Source of the DNA: Azospirillum rugosum
GTDB taxonomy: Bacteria > Pseudomonadota > Alphaproteobacteria > Azospirillales > Azospirillaceae
Direction: 5' to 3'
Length of the DNA stretch: 64,000 nucleotides
Assembly: GCF_017876155.1 (NCBI RefSeq)
Contig: NZ_JAGINP010000004.1
Location: forward strand, 248,001-312,000
Part shown: positions 36,238-45,971 of the stretch, piece after piece
How positions within the stretch are numbered: position 1 is the first letter of the stretch
Layout: each line of letters opens with the position of its first letter
Notes under the pieces: model-generated
Seen by the model: the letters and a program-made list of their open reading frames with translations, nothing else
Database searches by the model: none
What the model was told of the DNA's origin: nothing
Program-made: the position numbers and the translations under genes

Positions 36238-37542
36238 ATGGCCGCGCCCGCCAACTTCACCGACTACAAGGTCAAGGACATCAGCCTCGCCGAGTGGGGC
36301 CGCAAGGAAATCACCATCGCCGAGACCGAGATGCCGGGCCTGATGGCGCTGCGCGCGGAGTTCGGCGAGTCCAAGCCGCTGAAGGGCGCCCGCATCGTCG
36401 GCTGCCTGCACATGACCATCCAGACCGCCGTGCTGATCGAGACGCTGACCGCGCTCGGCGCCACGGTCCGCTGGTCGTCGTGCAACATCTTCTCGACCCA
36501 GGACCAGGCCGCCGCCGCCATCGCCGCCGCCGGCATCCCGGTCTTCGCCTGGAAGGGCGAGACGGAGGAGGAGTTCTGGTGGTGCATCGAGCAGACGCTG
36601 CGCGGGCCGGACGGCTGGGTGCCGAACATGATCCTGGACGACGGCGGCGACGTCACCCAGATCATGCACGACAAGTACCCGGAGATGCTGGCCGAGGTCC
36701 GCGGCCTGTCGGAGGAGACCACCACGGGCGTCCATCGTCTCTATGAGATGATGAAGAAGGGCACGCTGAAGGTCCCGGCCATCAACGTGAACGACAGCGT
36801 CACCAAGTCGAAGTTCGACAACCTCTATGGCTGCCGCGAGTCGCTGGTCGACGGCATCAAGCGCGCCACCGACGTGATGGTCGCCGCCAAGGTCGCCGTG
36901 GTCGCCGGCTACGGCGACGTGGGCAAGGGCTCGGCCGCCTCGCTGCGCTCCCAGGGTGCGCGCGTGCTGGTGACGGAGATCGACCCGATCAACGCCCTCC
37001 AGGCCGCCATGGAAGGCTACCAGGTGGTGACCATGGACGAGGCCGCCCCGCTGGGCGACATCTTCGTCACCGCCACCGGCAACGTGGACGTCATCACGCT
37101 GGACCACATGCGCCAGATGAAGGACCGCGCCATCGTCTGCAACATCGGCCACTTCGACAGCGAGATCCAGATCGAGGCTCTCCGCAACTACAAGTGGGAA
37201 GAGGTCAAGCCGCAGGTTGACGAGGTCGTCTTCCCCGACGGCAAGCGCCTGATCGTCCTGGCCCAGGGCCGCCTGGTGAACCTGGGCTGCGCCACCGGCC
37301 ACCCGAGCTTCGTGATGAGCGCCAGCTTCACCAACCAGGTGCTGGCCCAGATCGAGCTGTGGAACAACCACGCCAACTACGAGCGCAAGGTCTACGTGCT
37401 GCCGAAGCACCTGGACGAGAAGGTCGCCCGCCTGCACCTGGACAAGATCGGCGCCAAGCTGACCACGCTGACGGCCAAGCAGGCTGAGTACATCGGCGTG
37501 AAGGCCGAAGGCCCGTTCAAGCCGGAGCATTACCGCTACTAA
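36238..37542 (+). CDS. ahcY: S-adenosyl-L-homocysteine hydrolase
   Basis: 434 residues. NAD-binding [18 protein letters not shown], substrate residues in LDDGGDVT and [20 protein letters not shown], and the conserved ending KPEHYRY. Hydrolyses SAH to adenosine and homocysteine, sustaining methylation. The ATG at 36238 follows CCAGGAGAC. The operator-like palindrome upstream and a strong terminator downstream make it a single-gene unit. Its stop codon lies at the edge of a repeat element. Confidence 0.97.
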   Translation: MAAPANFTDYKVKDISLAEWGRKEITIAETEMPGLMALRAEFGESKPLKGARIVGCLHMTIQTAVLIETLTALGATVRWSSCNIFSTQDQAAAAIAAAGIPVFAWKGETEEEFWWCIEQTLRGPDGWVPNMILDDGGDVTQIMHDKYPEMLAEVRGLSEETTTGVHRLYEMMKKGTLKVPAINVNDSVTKSKFDNLYGCRESLVDGIKRATDVMVAAKVAVVAGYGDVGKGSAASLRSQGARVLVTEIDPINALQAAMEGYQVVTMDEAAPLGDIFVTATGNVDVITLDHMRQMKDRAIVCNIGHFDSEIQIEALRNYKWEEVKPQVDEVVFPDGKRLIVLAQGRLVNLGCATGHPSFVMSASFTNQVLAQIELWNNHANYERKVYVLPKHLDEKVARLHLDKIGAKLTTLTAKQAEYIGVKAEGPFKPEHYRY

Positions 37543-37652
37543 AGCGGATTTCCATCCGCTTTAGATTCACATGGCCTCATTTGCCGGCCGGGCTTCGGCC
37601 GCATGTGCGGCCGGGACTGCGGTCGCAGTCCAAAGCGGATCGCAATCCGCTG
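37541..37652. repeat. AAAGCGGAT-hairpin interspersed repeat, family 2 copy 2
   Basis: Starts with AAAGCGGATTTCCATCCGCTTT overlapping the ahcY stop and ends with CAAAGCGGATCGCAATCCGC. Inner blocks (GATTCACATGGCCTC, TTCGGCCGCATGTGCGGCCG) are identical to copy 1 at 18317-18496. Confidence 0.82.
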
Positions 37653-37680
37653 TAAGCGGTCCGGCATCCGCGAATGGAAA

Positions 37681-37708
37681 GGGCCGCCCCGTGGGGCGGC
37701 CCTTTTTG
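37681..37708 (+). terminator. Intrinsic terminator downstream of ahcY
   Basis: GGGCCGCCCC - GT - GGGGCGGCCC hairpin followed by TTTTTG. A perfect 10-base stem, about 138 bases after the ahcY stop. Confidence 0.85.
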
Positions 37709-37723
37709 CATGTGGTGTTCGCC

Positions 37724-37807
37724 GTAGGTTGGGTGGAGTGCCAGCGCAACCCAACACAAGCGGAATTGCAACGATGTTGGGTTTCGGCTGCCGCCTCCAC
37801 CCAACTT
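37724..37807. repeat. GTAGGTTGGGT palindromic repeat, family 3 copy 1
   Basis: GTAGGTTGGGTGGAGTG...CGCAACCCAACA (37724-37756) is an imperfect hairpin, followed by a second, inverted unit TGTTGGGTTTCGG...CACCCAACTTGC up to 37807. This type of element is common between genes in many proteobacteria. Copy 2 is at 48112-48198. Confidence 0.75.
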
Positions 37808-37834
37808 GCGCTCTGATGTGGTTCGAGCGGAGGC

Positions 37835-38503
37835 TCAGCGGCGGCGGCGCAAATCCTCGATCAGTCCCTTCACCGGCTTGTGCACCGCCTCCATCCGCTG
37901 CACCGACGATCCGCCCGGCGGTGCGGCGAACGCCTCGTCGAAGGCGCGCATCAGGCCGGGGTTGCCGGGACCGGCAGCGGGATGGCCGATGAGGTCCCAC
38001 GCCAGGGCGGCGCATTCCTGCCTGACCACGTCCGGCGCGACGGGCCTGAGGCGCAGTTGTTGGAACAGGTCGCGGTCGCGTTGGATCGTCGGGAAGGAGA
38101 TCTGGCCCCACAGCCGCTCCACCAGCCCTGCGGCGAAGACTGCCCGGAAATGGCGGCGCCCCCTGCCCTGGAAATCGAGCGACGCATCCGCCGGGTCGGG
38201 CATCAACGCCACCCAGGCCTCGTCAGCCAAAACGGTCTGGAACGTGATTGGCGCACAGGCGCACAGCAATGCGTAGGACAGGCTTGGCAAGGTCGGCGAT
38301 AGGCGCACCATCCGCAAAGCGCTTTGGTACGCCAGGAAAAGGGGCTGACCCGCCCTGTCGCGCGCGGTGATGTCGCGAACCAGGGCGTCCGCCACATACC
38401 AGTTGAATTCGTTGGAAACCAGGGGACGACCGGCCGCCGCGATCATGGCAATCGCGTAAGCGCGCGTGACGGGGTCGCGCAGATAGTCGTCGTATATCCC
38501 CAT
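37835..38503 (-). CDS. Hypothetical protein
   Basis: 222 residues; starts MGIYDDYLRDPVTRAYA. Helical, no signal peptide. The segment RLWGQISFPTIQRDRDLFQQL is distinctive but matches no family I know. Co-oriented with the next gene upstream, 11 bases apart, so the two probably form an operon of unknown role. Confidence 0.6.
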   Translation of the reverse strand: MGIYDDYLRDPVTRAYAIAMIAAAGRPLVSNEFNWYVADALVRDITARDRAGQPLFLAYQSALRMVRLSPTLPSLSYALLCACAPITFQTVLADEAWVALMPDPADASLDFQGRGRRHFRAVFAAGLVERLWGQISFPTIQRDRDLFQQLRLRPVAPDVVRQECAALAWDLIGHPAAGPGNPGLMRAFDEAFAAPPGGSSVQRMEAVHKPVKGLIEDLRRRR

Positions 38504-38514
38504 GAATGATGACG

Positions 38515-38820
38515 TTACCCGATTCTGACTCGGCGAATGTGTTCATCCAACGACCGGCGCACGTCGGCGGGGAGAATGGAGTCGAACATGGTGATCGGGG
38601 CTGCGCTTCCCGGCATCATGACCTCCGCGCGGGGCGCTCCCAGGTAGGCGTCGCCGAGGTGGCGCGATCGCGCGTCGTCCGTCGGATTCGTGTCGGTTTT
38701 GTCGGCATCGGACCGAACGGTGCTGGCCGACGGGCTCCGCCCCGCGCCACCGTTCGCCTGATCGGATTGCACACCGGGGGTCGAGGGATCGCCTGATGTG
38801 AAGAAGGCCAACAGTTCCAT
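38515..38820 (-). CDS. Hypothetical protein
   Basis: 101 residues, Ser/Asp/Ala-rich and probably disordered in the middle, with an ordered C-terminal helix (SILPADVRRSLDEHIRRVRIG). GAGGGG precedes the ATG. Likely co-transcribed with the following 222-residue unknown. Confidence 0.55.
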   Translation of the reverse strand: MELLAFFTSGDPSTPGVQSDQANGGAGRSPSASTVRSDADKTDTNPTDDARSRHLGDAYLGAPRAEVMMPGSAAPITMFDSILPADVRRSLDEHIRRVRIG

Positions 38821-39000
38821 GTCCCCTCGACACGCGAAATGGGATAGGGAGCACCCCGAAGAGCGCTCCCATCGCCAAAAAACTAAAACATCGGAAGGCG
38901 AAGCGCAACACGGACATTCGCCTTATGCGTCGCATCCAACAGGACGACCCGCCGTAGGACCGTCACGCGACGCAGCGGGGTGGAGCGTTCCGGCTGACGG

Positions 39001-39594
39001 TCAGCGCCGCACCATTGGCCCCAGATCCTTCCGAATTCCCGCATCCAGCCGACCGTTCAGGTCGTCCATCATGCGGCGGGTGATCTCCAGGAAGGTGGCC
39101 TCGCGGTCGGCCAGCGAGATGTTCTCCGGCACCGTGGTCGAATAGGTCACGATCGACCGGGTGGAGCCGCGGAAGCTGGTCTCGCCCGGCGCCTCGCCGC
39201 TCACCTCCACCTCGATGCGGCCGTCGTAGCGCTGGGCCTGGTCGTTGGTGAAGTAGCCCTTCACGCCGCCGGTCTTCTGCAGTTGGGCTTCGACGATGCT
39301 GGCGTCGCGGATGGTGACGCGCACGCGGCCCGGCCCGCCCGCGGCCCGCAACCGCTCGCTGGCCCACAGCCGCACGGCCTGCGCCGGAGGCACCGCCGAG
39401 CGGCCTTCCACATGGACGCCGCCGTTCGGGCGGTAGGCGTCGACCACATCGATGCTGCCCGCGTTCAGCACGATCGGGCCGAAGTTGGAAAAGTCGATGG
39501 GCCGCGGCGCCGGACGTGGCGGCGGCGCGCTCTGGCAGGCCGACAGGGCCAGGGCGGCGATGCCGGCGGCAAGGACGAAACGGCGGGAGGGCAT
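39001..39594 (-). CDS. Conserved lipoprotein
   Basis: 197 residues; signal peptide with lipobox LSAC at about residue 20, then a Pro-rich linker and a mixed alpha/beta domain (VNDQAQ-type text GYFTNDQAQRYDGRIEVEVSGEAPG). Probably in the periplasm or outer membrane. No function known. Convergent side carries a weak AAGGCGAA/TTCGCCTT hairpin at 38895-38924. Confidence 0.75.
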   Translation of the reverse strand: MPSRRFVLAAGIAALALSACQSAPPPRPAPRPIDFSNFGPIVLNAGSIDVVDAYRPNGGVHVEGRSAVPPAQAVRLWASERLRAAGGPGRVRVTIRDASIVEAQLQKTGGVKGYFTNDQAQRYDGRIEVEVSGEAPGETSFRGSTRSIVTYSTTVPENISLADREATFLEITRRMMDDLNGRLDAGIRKDLGPMVRR

Positions 39595-39616
39595 GATCGC
39601 TCCGGTTGGACAAACG

Positions 39617-39644
39617 AAAACGGCGCGGCACTATAGCCGCGCCG
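39617..39644 (-). terminator. Terminator downstream of hslO
   Basis: CGGCGCGGC (39621-39629) pairs with GCCGCGCCG (39636-39644). On the minus strand it is followed by TTTTCGTTTG, about 63 bases beyond the hslO stop. Confidence 0.75.
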
Positions 39645-39706
39645 CTTTGGAAGCGCATTCGGATCCTGAGGCGGCGACTTCGCCGCCCGCCTTATTTCAC
39701 CGTGCG

Positions 39707-40657
39707 TTACTTCGCCGCCCCGTAGACCCGGTCCAGGTCCGCGTCGTCGAAGTGGTAGGCGGTGGAGCAGAACTGGCAGACCACCTCGACGCGGCCGTCG
39801 TCGATCTTCAGGTCCTGGACCTCGGCCCGCGGCAGGCGGGACAGCATGTCGGACACCCGCTCGCGCGAGCAGCGGCAGCCGAACCGCAAGGCCTTGGGCT
39901 GCCAGACGCGCACGCCGTCCTCGTGGAACAGGCGGAACAGCAGGTCGCTGGCCGCAAGCTCCGGGTCCAGAAGCTCGTCGCCCGTGGTGCTGGCCAGCAG
40001 GACCATGGCGCGGCGCCACGCGTCCTCGTCGCCGGAACCCAGCACATGTTCCGTCGGATCCTGCGGCAGGCGCTGCACCATGATGCCGCCGGCCCGCCAG
40101 GCGCCCTTGCTTCCGTCCGGCAGGGTTTCCTGGTCGACCGCCACGGTCAGGCCGGTGTCGATCTGCTCCGACTGGCGGAAGTAATGCTGCACGCAGTCGG
40201 CCAGCGTCTTGCCGTACAGCTCGACGATGCCCTGGTAGCGTTCGGTGTTCGGCCCCTGGTCCACGGTGAAGGCGATGTGACCCTTGCCGAGCAGGGCCGG
40301 CGCCGGGGCGATGGCCACGTCGTCGGCGGCCTTCTTCAGCGCCTCCTCGTCGTACTGGGCGTAGGCGCGGATGTCGCCGACCGAGGTGATGTCGGCCACC
40401 ATCAGGCTGATCGGCCCGTCGCCCTTGGTCTGCAGCGTGAAGATGCCGTCGTACTTCAGCATGCTGGACAGCAGCATGGCGAGCGTCATCGTCTCGGCCA
40501 GGAAGCGGGCGACCGGCTCCGGATAGGCGTGGCGCGTCAGGATTTCATCCAGCGCGGGGCCCATCTTCACCATGCGGCCGCGCAGGCGCGACGCCTCGAT
40601 CTGGAATGGCAGAACGAGGTCGTCGCGAAGCGGTTGGACGGAAGGATCGTCCATCAT
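39707..40657 (-). CDS. hslO: Redox-regulated chaperone Hsp33
   Basis: 316 residues. The C-terminal zinc centre has CxC (FGCRCS) and CxxC (VCQFCS). When oxidised the zinc is lost and the protein becomes a holdase for unfolding proteins. The N-terminal substrate-binding domain is normal in length. The start is MM at 40657/40654 after GAGGAC. It lies 90 bases after argF with a hairpin between, so it may be partly co-transcribed with arg genes. Confidence 0.93.
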   Translation of the reverse strand: MMDDPSVQPLRDDLVLPFQIEASRLRGRMVKMGPALDEILTRHAYPEPVARFLAETMTLAMLLSSMLKYDGIFTLQTKGDGPISLMVADITSVGDIRAYAQYDEEALKKAADDVAIAPAPALLGKGHIAFTVDQGPNTERYQGIVELYGKTLADCVQHYFRQSEQIDTGLTVAVDQETLPDGSKGAWRAGGIMVQRLPQDPTEHVLGSGDEDAWRRAMVLLASTTGDELLDPELAASDLLFRLFHEDGVRVWQPKALRFGCRCSRERVSDMLSRLPRAEVQDLKIDDGRVEVVCQFCSTAYHFDDADLDRVYGAAK

Positions 40658-40681
40658 GTCCTCAATCGTTCAACAGGACGA

Positions 40682-40709
40682 GCGGGAGCGCTTACCCAAG
40701 CGCTCCCGC
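40682..40709. terminator. Hairpin between argF and hslO
   Basis: GCGGGAGCGCTT - ACCC - AAGCGCTCCCGC, a perfect 12-base stem with no clear T-run on the minus strand. May partly stop argDF transcription or stabilise its 3' end. Confidence 0.5.
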
Positions 40710-40747
40710 CGTGGTGTCCTTTGGTCAAGTGACCTTAGATAGTGGCT

Positions 40748-41680
40748 TCAGACATTGGCTTCCAGGCACCATGCCAGGATGGCCTTCTGGGCGTGCAGGC
40801 GATTTTCCGCCTCGTCCCAGACCACGGAGTGCCGGCCGTCGATCACGCCGTCGGTCACTTCCTCCCCGCGGTGGGCGGGCAGGCAGTGCATGAACAGCGC
40901 CTCCGGGTGGGCGAGGCTCATCAGTTCCTCGTTCACCTGATAGCCGGCGAGCACGGCGCTCCGCTCGTCCACGTCGGTGTTGTGCATGGACACCCAGGCG
41001 TCGGTGATCACGCAGTCGGCCCCCGCCACCGCTTCGGCCGGCGAGGAGACGACCACGACGCGGCCGGTGCCCTCCTTCGCCGCCCACTCCAGCAGGCCGG
41101 GCGGCGGGCCGTAGGCGTCCGGGCAGGCGAGACGGATCTCGAAGCCCAGGCGCACGGCGGCGTGCACCCAGCTGACGGCGACGTTGTTGATGTCGCCGCT
41201 CCAGGCCACGACGCGCCCTTCGATGGAGCCGCGGTGCTCCTCGTAGGTCATCAGGTCGGCCATGATCTGGCAGGGGTGCGACTGGTCGGTCAGGCCGTTG
41301 ATGATCGGCACCGAGGCGTGCTTCGCCAGCTCATGGACGCGCTCCTCGCCCATGGTGCGGACCATCACCACGTCCACGTAGCGCGACAGCACGCGGGCGG
41401 TGTCGCCGATGGTCTCGCCGCGGCCCAGCTGCATGTCGTCGGGCTTCAGCACCACCACGTCGCCGCCGAGCTGGCGCATGCCGACCTCGAACGACACGCG
41501 GGTGCGGGTCGAGGGCTTCTCGAAGATCATCGCCAGCGCACGGCCCGCGAACAGCGAGCGGTAGGCCGGGATGTCCTTCTTGATGGTGACGGCCATGTCC
41601 AGGATTTGGCGCAGGGTCGCCTTGTCGAACCGGTCGATGTCGAGGAAATGACGCACGGCAGTCGGAGAAGCGGAGGACAT
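40748..41680 (-). CDS. argF: Ornithine carbamoyltransferase
   Basis: 310 residues. Carbamoyl-phosphate motif STRTRVSFE, ornithine motif in HCLPAHRGEEV, and DQSHPCQ. Makes citrulline in arginine synthesis. ATG overlaps the argD stop as TGATG; a GTG three bases earlier (41683) is an alternative. Operon argD-argF. Confidence 0.96.
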   Translation of the reverse strand: MSSASPTAVRHFLDIDRFDKATLRQILDMAVTIKKDIPAYRSLFAGRALAMIFEKPSTRTRVSFEVGMRQLGGDVVVLKPDDMQLGRGETIGDTARVLSRYVDVVMVRTMGEERVHELAKHASVPIINGLTDQSHPCQIMADLMTYEEHRGSIEGRVVAWSGDINNVAVSWVHAAVRLGFEIRLACPDAYGPPPGLLEWAAKEGTGRVVVVSSPAEAVAGADCVITDAWVSMHNTDVDERSAVLAGYQVNEELMSLAHPEALFMHCLPAHRGEEVTDGVIDGRHSVVWDEAENRLHAQKAILAWCLEANV

Positions 41681-42861
41681 CACGCCATCTCCCCAGAGAT
41701 CTCGGCCGCGGTCTTATCGAGGATGCCGACGGCCTCCTCCACCTCGGCCTCGCCGATGATCAACGGCGGCAGCAGGCGGACGACGTTGTCGCCGGCCGGA
41801 ACCGACAGCAGGCCGTTGGCGCGCAGCTTCGCCACCACGTCGCCCACGGCCGGGCCGCAGACGAGGCCGAGGATCAGCCCCTTGCCGCGCACGCTCTTGA
41901 AGACGGCCGGATGCTCGGAGACGAGCCCGTGCAGCCTCTCCTCCAGCACGCCGCCGATGCGCTGGACATGCTCCAGGAAGCCCGGCTCCAGCACCTTGTC
42001 CATCACGGCGTTGCCGACCGCGGTGGCGAGCGGGTTGCCGCCGTAGGTGGAGCCGTGCGTGCCGGCGGTCATGCCGGACGCCGCCTTTTCCGTGGCGAGG
42101 CAGGCGCCGAGCGGGAAGCCGCCGCCGATGCCCTTGGCGACCGCCATGACGTCCGGCGTGATGCCGGCCCATTCATGGGCGAACAGCTTGCCGGTGCGGC
42201 CCATGCCCGACTGGATTTCGTCCAGGAACAGCAGCAGGCCGTGCTCGTCGCAGATCTCCCGCAGGCCGCGCAGGAACTCCACCGAGCCGACGCGGATGCC
42301 GCCCTCGCCCTGGATGGGCTCCACGCAGATGCCGGCGGTCTGGTCGGTGACGGCCTTGCGCACCGCGTCCAGGTCGCCGAACGGCACGAGGTCGAAACCG
42401 TCGAGCAGAGGCGCGAAGCCCTTCACCAGCTTCTCCTGCTGGGCGGCCGAGATGGCGCCCAGCGTGCGGCCGTGGAAGGCCTGCTCGAAGGTGATGATGC
42501 GGGTGCGCTTCTTGTCGCCCTTCTCATAATGGTACTTGCGCACGGCCTTGGCGCCGCACTCCCACGCCTCCGCGCCCGAGTTCGTGAAGAACACGGTGTC
42601 GGCGAAGGTGACCTCCGTCAGGCGCTTGGCCAGGCTCTCCTGCCCCGCCACCCGGAAGAGGTTGGAGGTGTGCCAGACCTTGTGGGCCTGTTCCGTCAGC
42701 GCCTTGATCAGGTAGGGATTCGCGTGACCAAGCGCCGTCACCGCCACGCCGGCGGCGAAATCCAGGAATCGTCGCCCGTCGGTCGCGTACAGATACGGAC
42801 CTTCGCCCCGCTCGAACACGACGTCGGCGCGGGAGTATGTGGGCATAACGACCGGAATCAC
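41680..42861 (-). CDS. argD: Acetylornithine aminotransferase
   Basis: 393 residues, class-III PLP enzyme: [42 protein letters not shown] Lys in [10 protein letters not shown]. Converts acetylglutamate semialdehyde to acetylornithine. Start is the GTG at 42861, 8 bases after GGAGG; the internal ATG at 42846 has no ribosome site. An inverted repeat (42887-42912) in the leader could be regulatory, but no peptide or classic attenuator is seen. Confidence 0.95.
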   Translation of the reverse strand: MIPVVMPTYSRADVVFERGEGPYLYATDGRRFLDFAAGVAVTALGHANPYLIKALTEQAHKVWHTSNLFRVAGQESLAKRLTEVTFADTVFFTNSGAEAWECGAKAVRKYHYEKGDKKRTRIITFEQAFHGRTLGAISAAQQEKLVKGFAPLLDGFDLVPFGDLDAVRKAVTDQTAGICVEPIQGEGGIRVGSVEFLRGLREICDEHGLLLFLDEIQSGMGRTGKLFAHEWAGITPDVMAVAKGIGGGFPLGACLATEKAASGMTAGTHGSTYGGNPLATAVGNAVMDKVLEPGFLEHVQRIGGVLEERLHGLVSEHPAVFKSVRGKGLILGLVCGPAVGDVVAKLRANGLLSVPAGDNVVRLLPPLIIGEAEVEEAVGILDKTAAEISGEMA

Positions 42862-42977
42862 GGTAGAAACCTCCGAATGAGGACGACCCGGCGGGCAGGG
42901 TTGCCCGTCGGGGAACGACGACTATCAAGAGATCACCCCGTCCTGTCAACGGACAGGGTGCCCCCAAAGGCCTGGAT

Positions 42978-43781
42978 TTACGCCTTCAGCTTGTAGCCCG
43001 TCTTCAGCATGCGCCAGGCGAGCCACCACAAGGCACCGTTGATCGCCAGCATGACGAGGATGCCGACCCCCAGCGTGCCGTCCGACCGGCCGATGAAGCC
43101 GTAGCGGAAGCCGTCGATCATGTAGAAGAAGGGGTCGAAATGAGCGATCCACCAGAAGGTCGGCGGCAGGTTTTCCACCGAATAGAAGGTGCCGGACAGG
43201 AAGGACAGCGGCGTCACCACGAAGTTGGTCACCGCCGCGATGTGGTCGAACTTCTCCGACCAGATGCCGCCGACCAGCCCCAGCAGCGACAGCAGCATGG
43301 AGGCCATGACCGCGTGGAAGACCACGAAGAAGGGGTGCGGCATATGCACCGGCACGAAGCACCAGATCGCCAGCCCGGTGACCAGCCCGACGCACAGCCC
43401 GCGCGTCACCCCGCCCATGACGAAGCCGAAGGCCAGTTCCAGCGGCGCCATCGGCGGCATCAGGATGTCGACGATGTTGCCCTGCACCTTGGCGATCACC
43501 ACCGAGGAGGAGGTGTTGGCGAAGGCGTTCTGCGCCATCGCCATCATGATCAGGCCGGGCGCCAGGAACTCCAGGTAGGGAACCGGGCCGACGGTGCGCA
43601 CCGCGCCGCCCAGCGCCAGCGCGAAGACGGCGTAGAACAGCAGGGTGGTCACCACCGGCGCCCAGACGGTCTGCTGGTGCACCTTCAGGAACCGGCGCAC
43701 CTCGCGGGCGTAGAGGGTCCACAGGCCGACCCAGTTGACGGCGCCGACGGTGCGGGGCATGGGAGGAAGAGGATGAGTCAT
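42978..43781 (-). CDS. ABC-2 type transporter permease
   Basis: 267 residues with six hydrophobic helices, ABC2 family: EVRRFLKVHQQTVWAPVVTTLLF, PGLIMMAMAQNAFANTSSSVV and FVVTPLSFLSGTFYS. Needs a separate ATPase, which is not next to it here. Related permeases export polysaccharide, drugs or lipids; the substrate is not determinable. An ATG at 43760 is an alternative start. Confidence 0.85.
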   Translation of the reverse strand: MTHPLPPMPRTVGAVNWVGLWTLYAREVRRFLKVHQQTVWAPVVTTLLFYAVFALALGGAVRTVGPVPYLEFLAPGLIMMAMAQNAFANTSSSVVIAKVQGNIVDILMPPMAPLELAFGFVMGGVTRGLCVGLVTGLAIWCFVPVHMPHPFFVVFHAVMASMLLSLLGLVGGIWSEKFDHIAAVTNFVVTPLSFLSGTFYSVENLPPTFWWIAHFDPFFYMIDGFRYGFIGRSDGTLGVGILVMLAINGALWWLAWRMLKTGYKLKA

Positions 43782-43873
43782 CGGACTATGGATCGGACCA
43801 CATTTCACGGGGGCGGACGGGACTTTAGGGCGCGTGCGCCCTCCCGGCAACCGCCGCCGTACGGGAGACAGCC

Positions 43874-44479
43874 ATGACGCGGGAATCGCCGCCGGCCCGC
43901 AAGCCGCCCACCTCCAACCAGCCCAGCGCCAAACCGTCCGGCCCCAAACCGCCGAAACGCGTGACGGCGCAGTATCTGGAGAACGCGGCGCTGTACTACC
44001 TGCAACGCTTCGCCAGCTCCTCGGCCAACCTGCGGCGCGTGCTGATGCGCAAGGTGGACCGTTCCGCCCAGGCGCACGGCACCGACCCCGCCGAGGGGGC
44101 GCGCTGGGTGGAGGATCTCATCGCCCGCTACCAGCGCAGCGGCCTGCTGAACGACGCGGCCTACGCCGAGATGCGCGCGGCCAGCCTGCACCGCCGCGGC
44201 ACCTCCACCCGCGCCATCCGGGAAAAGCTGGCCTCCAAGGGAATCGCCCGCGACGAGGCCGACAAGGCATTGGACGCGCTGGACGAGGAGGTGGACGGCG
44301 ACCTGAACCTGACCGCCGCCCTGGCATTGGCGCGCCGCCGCCGGCTCGGCCCCTACCGCCTGCCGGAAAAGCGCGCCGAGTTCCGCGACAAGGATTTGGC
44401 GGCGCTGGGCCGCGCCGGCTTCGCCTACGACATCGCGCGCCGCGTCGTGGACGCCGAGGATCCCGACTCGGTGGAGTGA
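43874..44479 (+). CDS. recX: RecX-like regulatory protein
   Basis: 201 residues. A Pro/Lys-rich N-terminal tail, then helical repeats: YLENAALYYLQRFASSSANLRRVL, GLLNDAAYAEMRAASLHRRGTSTRAIREKL. Modulates RecA filament activity. Not beside recA here. Confidence 0.85.
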   Translation: MTRESPPARKPPTSNQPSAKPSGPKPPKRVTAQYLENAALYYLQRFASSSANLRRVLMRKVDRSAQAHGTDPAEGARWVEDLIARYQRSGLLNDAAYAEMRAASLHRRGTSTRAIREKLASKGIARDEADKALDALDEEVDGDLNLTAALALARRRRLGPYRLPEKRAEFRDKDLAALGRAGFAYDIARRVVDAEDPDSVE

Positions 44480-44555
44480 GGCCCTTGTGGAATGAGGGGG
44501 ACCCTTCCCGATCCAGCCGCGTTGACGCTGGCGCGGCTTGTGGAGGGGGACGAGA

Positions 44556-45326
44556 ATGCAAAAGCGTGTTGCGGGCGCGATCGCGGCACTGGTGGTCACC
44601 GGTGTGGCCGGAGACGCCTGGGCCGACGACAAGGCGCTGATGGGCCTGTCCAGCGAAATCCCGATCACGGTGCAGGACGCGGCGGCCATCGAAAAGGGCA
44701 GCGTCGACCTGAAGCTGCGCGGGACCTTCGACCGGCTGAAGCAGGACGGCGGGCGCAACCGCCTGAACCTGGACCCGGAAATCGAGGTCGGCGTCGCCAA
44801 CGGCCTGTCGCTGAAGGCGAACCCGACCTACCGGGTCGGAAACGCCGACGACACGCGGCAGGGCGGCGTCAACCTGTCGGCCGAGATCAACCTGCTGGCC
44901 CCGAAGGATGGCCGGCTGGGCATCTCGCTGGAACCGCTGATCGACATTCCCTACGGATCCGGCGGCACGGCGACCGAGGTGGGTATCGTCGGGCGCGTGA
45001 CCCAGCCGCTCGGCACGTCGACCCGGGCGCCGCGCCTGCATGTGAACCTGGGTTGGCGCCGGCTGATCGACCCGGAGTCGGACCAGCGGGAAAACCGTTT
45101 CCTGATGGTGGCCGGTGTGAATTTTGCCGTCGCGCCGAACACGGCGGTGGCCTTCGACATCCTGCGCGACCAGCAGCAGGAGCGCGGCAAAGCCGATAAC
45201 CTCGTGGAGGTCGGCGTGCGGCACGTCATCGGCGACGATCTGGCGCTGGGCGCCGGCGTGGGCGTCGGCTTCGGCCCCGATTCGCCGCGTTACCGCGTGC
45301 TGGTGGGCGTGCAGCGGTCCTTCTGA
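44556..45326 (+). CDS. Outer-membrane beta-barrel-like protein
   Basis: 256 residues with signal peptide (VAGAIAALVVTGVAGDAWA). The rest is amphipathic beta-strands, such as KGSVDLKLRGTFDRL and ALGAGVGVGFG, ending in VGVQRSF; the terminal Phe is the usual signal for outer membrane assembly. No closer function. Confidence 0.75.
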   Translation: MQKRVAGAIAALVVTGVAGDAWADDKALMGLSSEIPITVQDAAAIEKGSVDLKLRGTFDRLKQDGGRNRLNLDPEIEVGVANGLSLKANPTYRVGNADDTRQGGVNLSAEINLLAPKDGRLGISLEPLIDIPYGSGGTATEVGIVGRVTQPLGTSTRAPRLHVNLGWRRLIDPESDQRENRFLMVAGVNFAVAPNTAVAFDILRDQQQERGKADNLVEVGVRHVIGDDLALGAGVGVGFGPDSPRYRVLVGVQRSF

Positions 45327-45359
45327 CGCAACGCCCAGGCACGACAAAACGCGCGCGGA

Positions 45360-45395
45360 GCCTTGCGGCCTCGCGCGCGACACTCTCAACCGGGA
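45360..45395 (-). terminator. Possible terminator downstream of rpmB
   Basis: On the minus strand GCGCGCGAGGCC - GCAA - GGCTCCGCGCGC (one mismatch pair) is followed by GTTTTGTC. It lies about 130 bases after the rpmB stop, in the gap shared with the convergent outer-membrane protein gene. Confidence 0.4.
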
Positions 45396-45515
45396 TTCGG
45401 CACAACCGAGAGTCGGAGTCGTCCTGGCTTGGGCTCTTGAGCCGGTCCGCGAAGAGGATCCCTCCGCGGACGCTTCACCAGAAGGCTGGAGGCCGAGCGC
45501 GGCCTCCGGCCGCAA

Positions 45516-45815
45516 TCAGGCCGCGGCGGCCTGCTTGTCCTGGGCCTTGGCGATGCGGCGCTTCAGGCGGCGCGCATCCAGGCTGAGGACGGCGTCCTTC
45601 GCGTCGAGCAGGAAGGCGTCGAGGCCGCCCTTGTGCTCGATCGAACGGATCGCGTTGGTGGAGAGGCGCAGACGCACCAACTGACCCAGAGCGTCGCTCA
45701 GCAGCGACGTTTCCTGCAGGTTCGGCTGGAAACGGCGGCGGGTCTTGTTGTTGGCGTGGCTGACGTTGTTGCCAAACTGCGTGCCCTTGCCGGTCACGGA
45801 GCACCGACGTGCCAT
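45516..45815 (-). CDS. rpmB: Large ribosomal subunit protein bL28
   Basis: 99 residues, full length: [29 protein letters not shown] is diagnostic. A single-gene unit here. Confidence 0.97.
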   Translation of the reverse strand: MARRCSVTGKGTQFGNNVSHANNKTRRRFQPNLQETSLLSDALGQLVRLRLSTNAIRSIEHKGGLDAFLLDAKDAVLSLDARRLKRRIAKAQDKQAAAA

Positions 45816-45971
45816 CGGACTGATCCTTTATTTTAGCAAATGAAACCCGGTCCCGGGCAGCATTCCGCCCGAAGGAGGCGGCGTTATAGTCGAACCGGCA
45901 CACGCCCGTCAAGCAAGGAAGGCGACGGGCGCGCGCGGCGTCGACAACTCACGGGAGTCGTTCTCCGGACG

